Assembly: GCA_001657295.1 (NCBI GenBank)
Contig: LYSW01000029.1
Coordinates: forward strand, 60,224 to 107,835
From: Oceanicaulis sp. BBD 1991-10
GTDB lineage: Bacteria; Pseudomonadota; Alphaproteobacteria; Caulobacterales; Maricaulaceae
DNA length: 47,612 nucleotides
Reading direction: 5' to 3'
Positions within the stretch are counted from its first letter, which is position 1. The number at the start of each line of letters is the position of its first letter. The notes beneath the pieces are model-generated. The model saw nothing but the letters and a program-made list of their open reading frames with translations, searched no databases and was not told where the DNA came from. A program made the translations under genes and the position numbers. Positions 10,341 through 18,454 of the stretch are shown piece by piece.

Positions 10341-10457
10341 CGCGGCGGCCGCCAGGCGCCATGAATCGGGGACAACCGCGCCTGACCGCTTGCGCGCGCG
10401 CCCGTCCCTCGCCTATCGAAGGACCGCTAGCCCTGTTTATCCCCTGGAGATGCCGCC

Positions 10458-10736
10458 ATGGCCGAATTCGCCCCGACGCCCGAGAAAGATGAAAGCGACG
10501 CCATCGGCGGCGCCGCACGCGAGCAGCTCAAGCAATTCGTGGCGCGCATCGAGCGGCTGGAAGAGGAAAAAGCGGCGCTCGCCGCCGACATCAAGGAAGT
10601 CTACGCGGAAGCCAAGTCCTTTGGTTACGACACCAAGGTGCTGCGCAAGGTGATCTCCATCCGCAAGCAGGACCGCCATGAGCGCGAAGAGCAGGAAGCG
10701 CTGCTGGAGCTCTATCTGGGCGCGGTCGGCGAGTAG
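10458..10736 (+). CDS. gapR: GapR-like DUF2312 nucleoid protein
   Basis: This 92-residue protein matches the DUF2312/GapR family over its whole length. It has an N-terminal coiled coil ([20 protein letters not shown]) and the conserved [20 protein letters not shown], then [21 protein letters not shown]. In Caulobacter crescentus GapR binds overtwisted DNA and stimulates type II topoisomerases during replication and transcription; that role is known for the family and inferred here. A GGAG Shine-Dalgarno lies nine bases before the ATG. It stands alone between an esterase gene and a secreted NTF2-like gene. Confidence 0.93.
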   Translation: MAEFAPTPEKDESDAIGGAAREQLKQFVARIERLEEEKAALAADIKEVYAEAKSFGYDTKVLRKVISIRKQDRHEREEQEALLELYLGAVGE

Positions 10737-10786
10737 CGTCCGCCTTACCGAGAATTAACGGCCGGACCCGTCGGATCTGTGAGAGC

Positions 10787-10807
10787 GTGAGGGACTGCAG
10801 TCCTCAC
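10787..10807 (+). other. Inverted repeat directly before a Shine-Dalgarno
   Basis: GTGAGG(G)ACTGCAGTCCTCAC is a palindrome except for one extra G. It ends one base before the GGAG ribosome-binding site of the gene at 10819. It could be a hairpin controlling translation, the weak end of the gapR transcript (no T-run follows), or a protein-binding site. Confidence 0.4.
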
Positions 10808-10818
10808 GGAGTTGTCTC

Positions 10819-11277
10819 ATGACGTTCCCTCAGATTCTTTCAACCTGCGCCGTCAGTCTTGCGCTGGCGGCTCCGGCGTTCGCCGACGACCATGCCCACG
10901 CCGGCCATGAAGCCGCGGTGCGTGCCGCGGTGATGGATTATTTCGAAGGCGGCAGTGACGGCGACCGCGCCCGCATCGACCGCGCGTTTCAGACCGATGT
11001 CGGCGAAATGTTCATTCGCCGCACCGGCGAAGATGGCCGCGACTATGTCGAGGCGATGAATCTCGGCGTGTTCGCCGAGCGCATCGCACGTCCCTCGCCG
11101 GTTGAGCGCAGTGGCGAGATTGTCGAGATCCGCATCGTTGACGACGCCATGGCCTTCGCCCATTTCAGCTTCACGACGCCGGATCGTCAGTTTGACGATT
11201 TCTTCGTGCTTTATCTCATCAACAATGAGTGGAAGATTGTCACAAAGGCCTTCACCGTGGAGGCGCTTGAGGAGTGA
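10819..11277 (+). CDS. Secreted NTF2-like protein (putative lumazine-binding family)
   Basis: This 152-residue protein has a clear signal peptide (FPQILSTCAVSLALAAPAFA, cleaved before DDHAHAGHE). The mature part is a single NTF2-like/PF12893 domain: the opening helix AVRAAVMDYFEGGSDGD, a basic segment FIRRTGEDGRDYVEAM, and closing strands FAHFSFTTPDRQFDDFFVLY with NNEWKIVTKAF. The family was named putative lumazine-binding but its ligands are mostly unproven. GGAG lies seven bases before the ATG. The stop is three bases before the TTG start of the next gene, so the two are probably cotranslated. Confidence 0.82.
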   Translation: MTFPQILSTCAVSLALAAPAFADDHAHAGHEAAVRAAVMDYFEGGSDGDRARIDRAFQTDVGEMFIRRTGEDGRDYVEAMNLGVFAERIARPSPVERSGEIVEIRIVDDAMAFAHFSFTTPDRQFDDFFVLYLINNEWKIVTKAFTVEALEE

Positions 11278-11280
11278 GAC

Positions 11281-11862
11281 TTGGCCCGAGAGGTCGACGA
11301 CAAATCCACCCGCAAGGCGCTCGCCCGCATTCGCCGGGCAAAAGAAGCGGTGGAGCGCGCCATCGCGAAAGCCGACGATCCGGACGCCGCCGAGGCCGCC
11401 CGCACCGCGCTGACCGACTGGGAGGCCGACTTCATGGCTTCGGTGGAGGAGCGGCTGGACAAATTCGGCTCCGCCTTCGCCGATCCGCGGCTGGGCCGGG
11501 ATGGTGAAGCCCTGTCCCGGCTTCAGCTGGCCAAGCTGAAAGAGATCGAGAACAAGGCCAAGGGCAAGGGCGGCGGCTTCAAGCGCGGCTCTAGCTTCAA
11601 GTCCAAGGGCTCCGGTTTCAAACGCAAAGCGCCGCCCCGCCGCTCCAACACGCGTGACATCAATGATGACATGCCGGACAGGGACGCGCCGCCGCCGTCG
11701 GCCGCGCCGGCTCCGCCCGATATCGCGCCCGGCTTCAGGCCCACGCTGGTCGAGCCCGGTCCGGCCAAGGCGCGCAGGCCCTCCCTGTCCGAACAGGCCG
11801 CGCCCAATCCGCCGCCCGGGCCCGGCCTTCGGGTCATCCAGGGCGGCAAGGAGGACGACTAG
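11281..11862 (+). CDS. Conserved hypothetical protein with basic Gly/Phe/Lys repeats, TTG start
   Basis: This 193-residue protein starts at TTG 11281, with GAGGAG six bases upstream overlapping the end of the preceding gene. Residues 1-85 are a charged helical domain (RKALARIRRAKEAVERAIAK, TALTDWEADFMASVEERL) with coiled-coil character. Residues 95-125 are a basic repeat tract in which the unit G-x-F-K-R/S recurs three times (GGGFKRG, SSFKSKG, SGFKRK). The rest is Pro/Ala-rich and disordered, ending VIQGGKEDD. I do not recognise the function. Nucleic-acid binding is conceivable from the basic tract. Its stop shares CTAG with the convergent lysophospholipase gene. Confidence 0.72.
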   Translation: MAREVDDKSTRKALARIRRAKEAVERAIAKADDPDAAEAARTALTDWEADFMASVEERLDKFGSAFADPRLGRDGEALSRLQLAKLKEIENKAKGKGGGFKRGSSFKSKGSGFKRKAPPRRSNTRDINDDMPDRDAPPPSAAPAPPDIAPGFRPTLVEPGPAKARRPSLSEQAAPNPPPGPGLRVIQGGKEDD

Positions 11863-12794
11863 CCGGTCTTCGCGGCCGCGCGCCCAGCCCAGTCGGCGAA
11901 ATCGCCCATGGCGGCCTCAAAACCCTCATCATTGAGCGTCTCGTGCCGGCCTTGGGGATCAAAGCGCATGGTCGCGTCGGTGAAGCGGCCGTTATAGAGC
12001 CGCGCGGCCAGCGTCTTCATCGCCGCGCCCTTATCCGTCGCCGGGTCCTGACCGCCGGCCGCCAGATGCACCGGCAAATCCTTGCGCATGGCCAGCAAGC
12101 GGTTTTCATCCGCGCCGCGCTCGGCCAGCTCGATGAGATCGCGCCATAATGAAATCGAGGCCGGACCGCCGCACAGCGGATCGGCGACATAGGCGTCCAC
12201 CTCTTCCGGAAGCCGGGACAGCCAGTCGAAATCCGTGCGCGCGCCTTTGACGGCCTTGCCCCAGGATTTAAAGCTCAGCGCGTCCATCCAGGCCGAGGGC
12301 GCGGCGGCGGGTTTGAACAGGCCCTCCACGCCCAGCACCAGGCGCATGAGATTGGCCCGGCCGCCCAGCGCCAGATTGGAGTTCCACACCGCCAGCCCGG
12401 CTACGTCGCCCTTGCGCGCCATGGCGTGGTTCATCGCGATCACCCCGCCCATGGAATGGCCGAATAGGATGTGCGGCGTATCGGGAAAGCGCCGGCGCGC
12501 CGCGTCCTCGACCGCCAGCGCGTCCTCCACCACCTGTTTCCAGCCCTGCTTGGCCGCGAACACGCCCACAGGCGCGTCCTCCGCCCGCGTGCCGCCATGT
12601 CCCCGGTGATCATGGGAGACGACATTGAAGCCGCGGCCCGCGAGATAGCGGGCGAAGCGTTCATAGCGCGCGGAATGCTCCGACAAGCCATGAAGGATCT
12701 GCACGGTGGCGCGCGCGTCTTGCGCCGCGGCGAGACCGCGCCAGCTCAATTGCGCGCCGGTCGGGCTCTGCAAGGTTTCAGCCTCAAACTCCAT
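11859..12794 (-). CDS. Alpha/beta hydrolase, monoacylglycerol lipase/lysophospholipase type (Hydrolase_4)
   Basis: This 311-residue cytosolic enzyme has the Hydrolase_4 pattern: oxyanion motif LHGLSEHSARYERFA, SHDHRGHGGT, nucleophile elbow LFGHSMGGVIA, and catalytic His in DPQGRHETLND near the C-terminus. These are features of PldB/monoglyceride lipase relatives. I place the start at the ATG at 12794, where AAGGAG lies eight bases upstream. An upstream ATG at 12941 would add 49 residues with no family similarity and would run into glpK. The gene is divergent from glpK, so a role in glycerolipid turnover would be consistent with context but is an inference. Confidence 0.88.
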   Translation of the reverse strand: MEFEAETLQSPTGAQLSWRGLAAAQDARATVQILHGLSEHSARYERFARYLAGRGFNVVSHDHRGHGGTRAEDAPVGVFAAKQGWKQVVEDALAVEDAARRRFPDTPHILFGHSMGGVIAMNHAMARKGDVAGLAVWNSNLALGGRANLMRLVLGVEGLFKPAAAPSAWMDALSFKSWGKAVKGARTDFDWLSRLPEEVDAYVADPLCGGPASISLWRDLIELAERGADENRLLAMRKDLPVHLAAGGQDPATDKGAAMKTLAARLYNGRFTDATMRFDPQGRHETLNDEGFEAAMGDFADWAGRAAAKTG

Positions 12795-12865
12795 CGGCGC
12801 ATTCTCCTTGGCGCGGTCATGGCTTAGCCTGACGCGCGACCATAGCCCATGGGAGATGATCCGCC

Positions 12866-14344
12866 ATGGCCCAGCCTGCACTCCTCGCCATCGACCAGGG
12901 CACGACCTCCAGCCGGGCGCTGGTGTTCGACCTGGACGCACGGCTCGTCGCGAGCGCCCAGAAGGAGTTTGCGCAAATCTATCCCGAGCCGGGCTGGGTG
13001 GAGCATGACCCGGAAGTGATTTGGGCGACGGTGTTGTCCACCGCCCGCGAAGCGCTGAGCGCGGCGGAGGCGGAGGGCTATGCGGTGCGGGCCATCGGCG
13101 TCACCAATCAGCGCGAGACCACCATCGTCTGGGACCGGGCGACCGGCCGCCCGATCCACAACGCCATCGTCTGGCAGGACCGCCGCACCGCCGATCTCTG
13201 CGCCCGGCTCAAGGCGGACGGCCATGAGGCGTTGGTCGCCGAGCGGGCCGGCCTGGTGCTGGATCCGTATTTTTCCGCGACCAAGCTGGCCTGGATTCTC
13301 GATCATGTCGCCGGCGCCCGCACGAAGGCGGAAGCGGGCGAGCTGGCCTTCGGCACGGTGGACAGCTTTCTGATCTGGCGCCTGACCGGCGGCCAGGTCC
13401 ACGCGATCGAAGCCACGAACGCCAGCCGCACCAGCCTATACGGGCTGAAGGCCGGAAATTGGGATCAGGAATTGCTCGACCTCTTCAAGGCGCCGCGCGC
13501 AGTCTTGCCGAGGGTCGTCGATAGCGCGGGCGCGATCGGCGAAACGGATCCGTCCATCTTCGGCCGCGCCCTCCCGATCACCGGCGCTGCGGGCGACCAG
13601 CAAGCCGCGGCGGTCGGCCAGGCTTGCCTCGAGCCGGGCGAGATGAAATCGACCTATGGCACCGGCGCCTTCATGCTGGTGCACACGGGCGGGGAGGTGG
13701 TTCATTCGAATAATCGCCTGCTCGCCACCACGGCCTGGCGCATCGGGGGCGAAAGCCGGTTTGCGCTGGAAGGATCGGTCCTGTCCGCGGGCGCCACCGT
13801 GCAATGGGTGCGCGACGGTCTGGGCCTGATCGCCAAGGCCAGCGAAATCGAGGCGCTCGCCGCCGACGCGGACCGGGACAGCGGAGTCTATCTCGTCCCG
13901 GCCTTTTCCGGCTTGGGCGCGCCCTATTGGGACCCGGACGCCCGCGGCGCGCTGGTGGGCCTGACACGGGGCGCGGGCCGGGCTGAAATCGCCCGCGCGG
14001 CCCTGGATTCGGTCGCCTATCAAACCCACGACCTGCTGGTCGCCATGGCGGCGGACGGGGTGAAGGTCTCCACCCTGAAAGTCGATGGCGGCATGACGGT
14101 GAACCACGCCCTCATGCAGCGCCTGGCCGATCTGTGCGCGGTGGAAACCGTGCGGCCGCAAAAAGCCGAATGCACCGCCTGGGGCGCGGCCTTCCTCGCG
14201 GGTCTGGGCGCGGGGCTGTTCTCCTCCATGGAGGACGCCCGCACGCTCTGGCGCGAAGACCGGCGCTTCACGCCCAAGATGGACGCCGAAATGCGCCGGC
14301 GGCGTCTGACCGGCTGGGCGGAGGCGGTGAAACGGGTGCTTTGA
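12866..14344 (+). CDS. glpK: Glycerol kinase
   Basis: This 492-residue FGGY-family kinase has full length for GlpK (about 500). The N-terminal phosphate-binding loop is LAIDQGTTSSRALVFD. Glycerol-site residues lie in GVTNQRETTIVWD and VWQDRRTA, with TNASRTSLYGLKAGNWDQEL, the adenosine motif GGMTVNHALMQRLADL, and LKVDGGM. It phosphorylates glycerol to sn-glycerol 3-phosphate in the cytosol. A GGGAG Shine-Dalgarno precedes the ATG. No glpF or glpD is next to it; the divergent neighbour is a monoacylglycerol-lipase-like gene, which could supply glycerol. Confidence 0.97.
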   Translation: MAQPALLAIDQGTTSSRALVFDLDARLVASAQKEFAQIYPEPGWVEHDPEVIWATVLSTAREALSAAEAEGYAVRAIGVTNQRETTIVWDRATGRPIHNAIVWQDRRTADLCARLKADGHEALVAERAGLVLDPYFSATKLAWILDHVAGARTKAEAGELAFGTVDSFLIWRLTGGQVHAIEATNASRTSLYGLKAGNWDQELLDLFKAPRAVLPRVVDSAGAIGETDPSIFGRALPITGAAGDQQAAAVGQACLEPGEMKSTYGTGAFMLVHTGGEVVHSNNRLLATTAWRIGGESRFALEGSVLSAGATVQWVRDGLGLIAKASEIEALAADADRDSGVYLVPAFSGLGAPYWDPDARGALVGLTRGAGRAEIARAALDSVAYQTHDLLVAMAADGVKVSTLKVDGGMTVNHALMQRLADLCAVETVRPQKAECTAWGAAFLAGLGAGLFSSMEDARTLWREDRRFTPKMDAEMRRRRLTGWAEAVKRVL

Positions 14345-14360
14345 AGCGCCGCCCCTGTGT

Positions 14361-14469
14361 CCTCCCCCGCTCGCGGGGGAGGCGCCCCTGAAAGGGGCGC
14401 AGGGGGCGCTGCAACGCCTTAAGCCCCCCTCATGCCTTCGGGACACTCCCCCCGCAAGCGGGGGGGAGG
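14361..14469. repeat. GC-rich palindromic intergenic repeat, copy 1
   Basis: This 109-base element is bounded by CCTCCCCCG-CTCG-CGGGGGAGG on the left and a near-perfect CTCCCCCCGC-AA-GCGGGGGGGAG palindrome on the right. Internal hairpins include GCGCCCCT-GAA-AGGGGCGC and an AGGGGGC...GCCCCCCT pairing. A second 109-base relative lies at 33315-33423. It resembles the dispersed REP-like elements found between genes in many alphaproteobacteria. Confidence 0.75.
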
Positions 14470-14531
14470 CGCCATCTTGTGCTCACCCGAATGGACCGCC
14501 ATAACCCGCCCTCACGCCGTAAGGACGCCCC

Positions 14532-14968
14532 ATGAAGCCCGACGCCTATCGCCTCATCCTTGGAAATTACCCGCTCAGCGTCACCGTGCCCTCGCGCTTT
14601 CGCGATCTCGATACGCTGGGCCATATCAATAATGTGGCGATCGGCAGCTTTTATGAGGAAGGCCGCGCGCGGCTGAACCGCGAGTGCTTCCCCATTGAGA
14701 TGCGCAAGCGCCACAAGATGCGCATGCTGATCGCGGACTGCACATCGCCTATCTGCAAGAAGCCCATTATCCCGGCGACGTCATCGTCGGCGCCGGCATC
14801 GGCCATGTCGGCCGCTCCAGCTACCGCATCGACCTGGCGCTGTTCCAGAACGGCGAGTGCGTAGGCGTGTGCGAGACGGTGCTGGTGAACACGGACGGAG
14901 AGGGTGTCGCGCCGATCCCGGAGGAAGGGCGCGCGGCGTTGGAAGAGGTCAGGGTAAGGGGCGGCTGA
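14532..14968 (+). pseudogene. Acyl-CoA thioesterase (4HBT/hotdog family), broken by a one-base frameshift
   Basis: The first frame opens MKPDAYRLILGNYPLSVTV, with the hotdog catalytic-region motif SRFRDLDTLGHINNVAIGSF. It runs to IAD at 14738 and then turns to nonsense. Re-reading from 14738 in the -1 frame restores the family sequence (LHIAYLQEAHYPGDVIVGAG, then SSYRIDLALFQNGE) to a TGA at 14966. The intact product would be about 145 residues, a normal YbgC/FadM-like length. A single missing C after GAC explains the break. There is no slippery heptamer, so programmed frameshifting is unlikely. It is either a recent pseudogene or a base-calling error. Confidence 0.8.
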
Positions 14969-15070
14969 CCGCGCTTATCGTCCCGCGGCGGGCCGGGGTC
15001 TCCCGCCCTGCTTGCCAAAACGAGCCGCATGGATGACCCGGATCGGCCGGGTGATGACGGTTCAGCGCCC

Positions 15071-16492
15071 CTAATCCAGCGCTTTGACGATGCTTTCCGT
15101 CATCTTCTTGGCGTCGCCGAGCAACATCATCGTGTTGTCGCGGAAGAAGAGCGGATTTTCGATGCCGGCATAGCCTGAGCCCAGCGAGCGCTTGATGAAG
15201 AAGACGGTCTGCGCCTTCCAGACCTGCAGCACGGGCATGCCGTAGATCGGGGAGGACGGATCGTCTTCCGCCGCCGGATTGGTGACGTCATTGGCGCCGA
15301 TCACGAAGACCACGTCGGCGGTCGCCATTTCCGAGTTGATGTCCTCCAGCTCGAAGACCTCGTCATAGGGCACCTGGGCTTCGGCCAGCAGCACATTCAT
15401 GTGGCCGGGCATGCGGCCGGCGACCGGGTGGATGGCGTAGGAAACGTCCACGCCTTCCTCTTTCAGCGAGTCCGCCATTTCCTTCAGCGCATGCTGGGCC
15501 TGCGCCACCGCCATGCCGTAGCCCGGCACGATGATGACCTTGCCGGCGTTCTTCATGATGAAGGCGGCGTCATCCGCCGAGCCCTGCTTGGCGGTGCGGT
15601 CATGATCGGTCGCGGCCGCCGCCGCGTCGCCGTCGGCGCCGAAGCCGCCCAGGATCACCGAGATGAAGGAGCGATTCATGCCCTTGCACATGATGTAGGA
15701 CAGGATGGCGCCGGACGAGCCGACCAGCGCGCCGGTGATCAGCAGCGCATTATTCTCCAGCGTGAAGCCCAGCGCCGCCGCGGCCCAGCCGGAATAGGAA
15801 TTCAGCATCGAGACCACGACCGGCATGTCCGCCCCGCCGATCGGAATGATCAGCAAAACGCCGAGCACCAGGGCGATCAGAGTGATGATCCAGAAGGCGG
15901 TCTTCAGGTCGCCGGCCGACGCCGACAGGAAGACGATGAAGACCGCAATGCCCACGCCCAGGCCCAGATTGAGCCAGTGCTGGCCTTTAAAGACGATGGG
16001 CGCGCCGCTCATCAGGCCCTGAAGCTTCATGAAGGCGATGACCGAGCCGGAGAAGGTGATCGCGCCGATCGCCGTGCCCAGCGCCAATTCCACAAGGGAT
16101 AGGAGCTTGAGCTGGTTCAGCGCCTCACCCGCGTCACCGCGCGCAATGCCGAAAGCGGCCGGCTCATACAGCGCCGCGGCGGCGACCAGCACCGCGCACA
16201 GACCGATCAGCGAGTGAAAAGCCGCCACCAGCTGAGGCATCGCGGTCATGGGAATTCTGCGGGCGATGAACGCGCCCACGCCGCCACCCGCTGCAACGGC
16301 GAGCGCGATCAGGAGCCAGGCGAGGCCGTTGAGCTCGACATAAAACAGCGTCGTGCCGATCGCCAGCGCCATGCCGGTCATGCCCAGATAATTGCCCTGG
16401 CGCGAGGTCTCCGGGCTCGACAGGCCGCGAAGGGCCATGATGAAGAGGATCCCGGAGCCGAGATAGAAAATTGCGGCGAGATTGGCGGACAT
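15071..16492 (-). CDS. pntB: NAD(P) transhydrogenase subunit beta
   Basis: This 473-residue subunit has an N-terminal domain of about nine membrane helices and a C-terminal NADP(H)-binding dIII domain (GKVIIVPGYGMAVAQAQHA, FVIGANDVTNPAA, KRSLGSGYAGIENPLF). The central motif DMPVVVSMLNSYSGWAAAA is diagnostic. Together with the two alpha parts it couples inward proton flow to hydride transfer from NADH to NADP+, supplying NADPH. It is the last gene of the pnt operon, 68 bases after the pntA C-terminal part. It converges on the broken thioesterase gene. Confidence 0.97.
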   Translation of the reverse strand: MSANLAAIFYLGSGILFIMALRGLSSPETSRQGNYLGMTGMALAIGTTLFYVELNGLAWLLIALAVAAGGGVGAFIARRIPMTAMPQLVAAFHSLIGLCAVLVAAAALYEPAAFGIARGDAGEALNQLKLLSLVELALGTAIGAITFSGSVIAFMKLQGLMSGAPIVFKGQHWLNLGLGVGIAVFIVFLSASAGDLKTAFWIITLIALVLGVLLIIPIGGADMPVVVSMLNSYSGWAAAALGFTLENNALLITGALVGSSGAILSYIMCKGMNRSFISVILGGFGADGDAAAAATDHDRTAKQGSADDAAFIMKNAGKVIIVPGYGMAVAQAQHALKEMADSLKEEGVDVSYAIHPVAGRMPGHMNVLLAEAQVPYDEVFELEDINSEMATADVVFVIGANDVTNPAAEDDPSSPIYGMPVLQVWKAQTVFFIKRSLGSGYAGIENPLFFRDNTMMLLGDAKKMTESIVKALD

Positions 16493-16560
16493 GGGCGAAC
16501 TTTCGACTGAAACTGTCTTTGATCGTCTGCGTCAGAACACGCGTGGTGCGGACTGGAGGC

Positions 16561-16884
16561 TCAACTCTCCTTGGCCGCCGGCTTCTCTTTTTTCTTGTAC
16601 ATGGCCAGCATGCGCTGGGTGACCAGGAAGCCGCCGAAAATATTGACGCTGGCGAGCGCCACGGCGAGCACGCCGGCGCCCTTGGCGAATTGCGCCCCGT
16701 CGCTCACGGCGGATGCGCCCGCGGCGATCAAAGCGCCGACGATGATCACGGAGGAGATCGCGTTGGTCACGCTCATCAGCGGGGTGTGCAGCGCCGGGGT
16801 CACCGACCAGACGACATAATAGCCGACGAAGACAGCCAGAACGAAGATCGCCAGGCGAAAGATAATCGGATCAACGGCTTCCAT
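16561..16884 (-). CDS. pntA2: NAD(P) transhydrogenase alpha subunit, membrane part (PntAB/PntA2)
   Basis: This small membrane protein of about 107 residues has three to four helices: FRLAIFVLAVFVGYYVVWSV, SSVIIVGALIAAGASA, and a third after GAQFAKGAGVLAVALASVNI. The conserved block is TPALHTPLMSVTNAISSVII. It corresponds to the dII part of the alpha subunit, which is a separate polypeptide in many alphaproteobacteria. I prefer the ATG at 16884, with GGAG six bases upstream; an in-frame ATG at 16896 is possible. The start lies inside the 3' end of the preceding small membrane-protein gene, so translation is likely coupled. A cytoplasmic Lys-rich tail (MYKKKEKPAAKES) ends it. Confidence 0.93.
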   Translation of the reverse strand: MEAVDPIIFRLAIFVLAVFVGYYVVWSVTPALHTPLMSVTNAISSVIIVGALIAAGASAVSDGAQFAKGAGVLAVALASVNIFGGFLVTQRMLAMYKKKEKPAAKES

Positions 16885-17146
16885 CGGATTCTCCATCCAC
16901 GTCTTGGGCGGACGCCTTCGCCATCCTCTCCCAGATCATGCCGGCAACAACAGCAAACGGCGCGAAGGACAGGATCAACGCGTTATCCGAATTGATCCAA
17001 GCGCCCGCGGCTCCGAGGAAGCCCGCGCCGAGCACCAGAATGACAGCGAGACGCAACCAACCGACCGGCCGCACCGACCATGTCCCGCCCACCCAGAACG
17101 CGGCCGTCGCCACGGTCAAACACAGATATCCAAAGAGCTCGATCAT
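16871..17146 (-). CDS. Small three-helix membrane protein inside the pnt operon, function unknown
   Basis: This 91-residue protein has three predicted membrane helices (FGYLCLTVATAAFWVGGTW, WLRLAVILVLGAGFLGAAGA, NALILSFAPFAVVAGMIW) and a charged C-terminal tail (ERMAKASAQDVDGESDGSR). I do not recognise a family. It lies between the lipoprotein gene and the membrane part of pntA. Its ATG shares one base with the lipoprotein stop and its 3' end overlaps the next start by 14 bases. The tight packing argues for expression with the transhydrogenase and perhaps association with it; that is inference. Confidence 0.72.
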   Translation of the reverse strand: MIELFGYLCLTVATAAFWVGGTWSVRPVGWLRLAVILVLGAGFLGAAGAWINSDNALILSFAPFAVVAGMIWERMAKASAQDVDGESDGSR

Positions 17147-17286
17147 CAGGCTTCGGCGGCGGCTTCAGCCGGCGGCTCCGGCGGCGTGGCGGCGAATTCT
17201 TCGGAATCCGACGTGATGATGATGCAGGCGCTCAAGGTGATCACGGCGACGATGGCGATCGAAAGCTGGGCGATGCGGCGTTTCAT
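17146..17286 (-). CDS. Small lipoprotein inside the pnt operon
   Basis: This 46-residue gene product starts MKRRIAQLSIAIVAVITLSAC, a lipoprotein signal peptide with lipobox L-S-A-C (Cys21). The mature tail is about 25 residues, acidic and Pro/Ala-rich (SEEFAATPPEPPAEAAAEA). The ATG at 17286 lies three bases after the stop of the NAD-binding part of pntA, and the TGA at 17146 overlaps the next ATG. No family is recognised. The position suggests an envelope-anchored accessory peptide, or simply a hitch-hiking small lipoprotein gene. Confidence 0.72.
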   Translation of the reverse strand: MKRRIAQLSIAIVAVITLSACIIITSDSEEFAATPPEPPAEAAAEA

Positions 17287-17289
17287 GAC

Positions 17290-18417
17290 TTAACTTCCCT
17301 TCAGGCTGTCGTGGACGATTTCCCCGTCCTTGGTCAGGGCCATGCCCTTTATGATGTCGTCGTCCCAATGGGGCGCCAGCGCGCCGGTCTCGTCAATCAA
17401 CAGCGGAAACAGATTCACCAGGTTTTTCGCCAGCAATTGCGAGGCGTCGGCGGGCAGGCGGCCCGGCAGGTTGGAGTAGCCGGCGATCTTGACGCCGTTA
17501 TGCTCGACGACCTTGTCGGCCTGCGTCAGCTCGCAATTTCCGCCATTGGCGGCGGCGATGTCGATGATCACCGAGCCGGGCTTCATGGCCTCGACCATGG
17601 CTTTGTCGATCAGGCGCGGCGCCGGCCGCCCCGGGATGAGCGCGGTGGTCACCACGATGTCCTGCTTGGCGATATGGGCGGAAACGAGCTCGGCCTGCTT
17701 GGCCTTGTATTCATCGCTCATTTCCTTGGCGTAGCCGCCGGCGGTCTCCGCCGCCTTGAACTCCTCGTCCTCCACCGCGACGAATTTCGCGCCGAGCGAA
17801 GCGACTTGTTCCTTGGCCGCCGGGCGCACATCGGTGGCTGACACCACCGCGCCCAGCCGGCGCGCGGTGGCGATGGCCTGCAGTCCCGCGACCCCCGCGC
17901 CCATGATGAAGGCTTTGGCCGGCGCGATCGTGCCCGCCGCCGTCATCATCATGGGAAAGGCGCGTCCGAACAGCGTCGCCGCTTCAATGACGGCGCGATA
18001 GCCCGCCAGGTTCGACTGGCTCGACAAGGCGTCCATCGCCTGGGCCCGGGTGATGCGCGGAGTGAATTCCATGGCCAGGGCGTTGACCTTGGCGTCGGCG
18101 CACTGCCGGGCGAAATCGGTCGCGCCATGGGGCTCGAGCAGGCCGATGAGCAGGGCGCCGTCTTTCAGCTTGTCCAAAGTCGCCGCATCGGGACGGCGCA
18201 CGGAAAACAGCGCGTCCGCCGATTTGATCGCCGCGGCCCGGGTCGCCAGCTTGGCGCCGGCGTCTTCATAGGCCGCGTCCGGGTAATCGGCCTTCAAGCC
18301 CGCCTTTTTTTCCACGGTGACCGTCGCGCCGGCCTTCACAAGCGATTTCACGCTGTCCGGTGTCGCGGCGACCCGGTCTTCGCCCGCGTGACTTTCTGCA
18401 AGTACGGCGATGTGCAT
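17290..18417 (-). CDS. pntA1: NAD(P) transhydrogenase alpha subunit, NAD-binding part (PntAA/PntA1)
   Basis: This 375-residue soluble dI domain belongs to the alanine dehydrogenase/PNT family. The N-terminal block is HAGEDRVAATPDSVKSLVKAG, followed by RITRAQAMDALSSQSNLAGY and the NAD-binding glycine motif GAGVAG at 173-178. The C-terminal block is IIDIAAANGGNCELTQ with YSNLPGRLPADAS. It binds NADH on the cytoplasmic side and passes hydride to the beta subunit's NADP site. It is the first gene of the operon, followed by two tiny genes, then pntA2 and pntB. A 13-base palindrome lies 38-50 bases upstream of the start. Confidence 0.96.
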   Translation of the reverse strand: MHIAVLAESHAGEDRVAATPDSVKSLVKAGATVTVEKKAGLKADYPDAAYEDAGAKLATRAAAIKSADALFSVRRPDAATLDKLKDGALLIGLLEPHGATDFARQCADAKVNALAMEFTPRITRAQAMDALSSQSNLAGYRAVIEAATLFGRAFPMMMTAAGTIAPAKAFIMGAGVAGLQAIATARRLGAVVSATDVRPAAKEQVASLGAKFVAVEDEEFKAAETAGGYAKEMSDEYKAKQAELVSAHIAKQDIVVTTALIPGRPAPRLIDKAMVEAMKPGSVIIDIAAANGGNCELTQADKVVEHNGVKIAGYSNLPGRLPADASQLLAKNLVNLFPLLIDETGALAPHWDDDIIKGMALTKDGEIVHDSLKGS

Positions 18418-18454
18418 GCCTGGGCCCCCGACGCATTAACTCTAGCGGAAGAAT

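Noticed and set aside
14732-14745. Programmed -1 frameshifting in the thioesterase gene
   Set aside because: There is no slippery heptamer at the junction and no downstream structure. A simple deletion or base-calling error explains it.
14980-15060. ACCCGG-ATCGG-CCGGGT inverted repeat near 15033-15051 as a terminator between the thioesterase pseudogene and pntB
   Set aside because: It has a short stem and no T-run on either strand.
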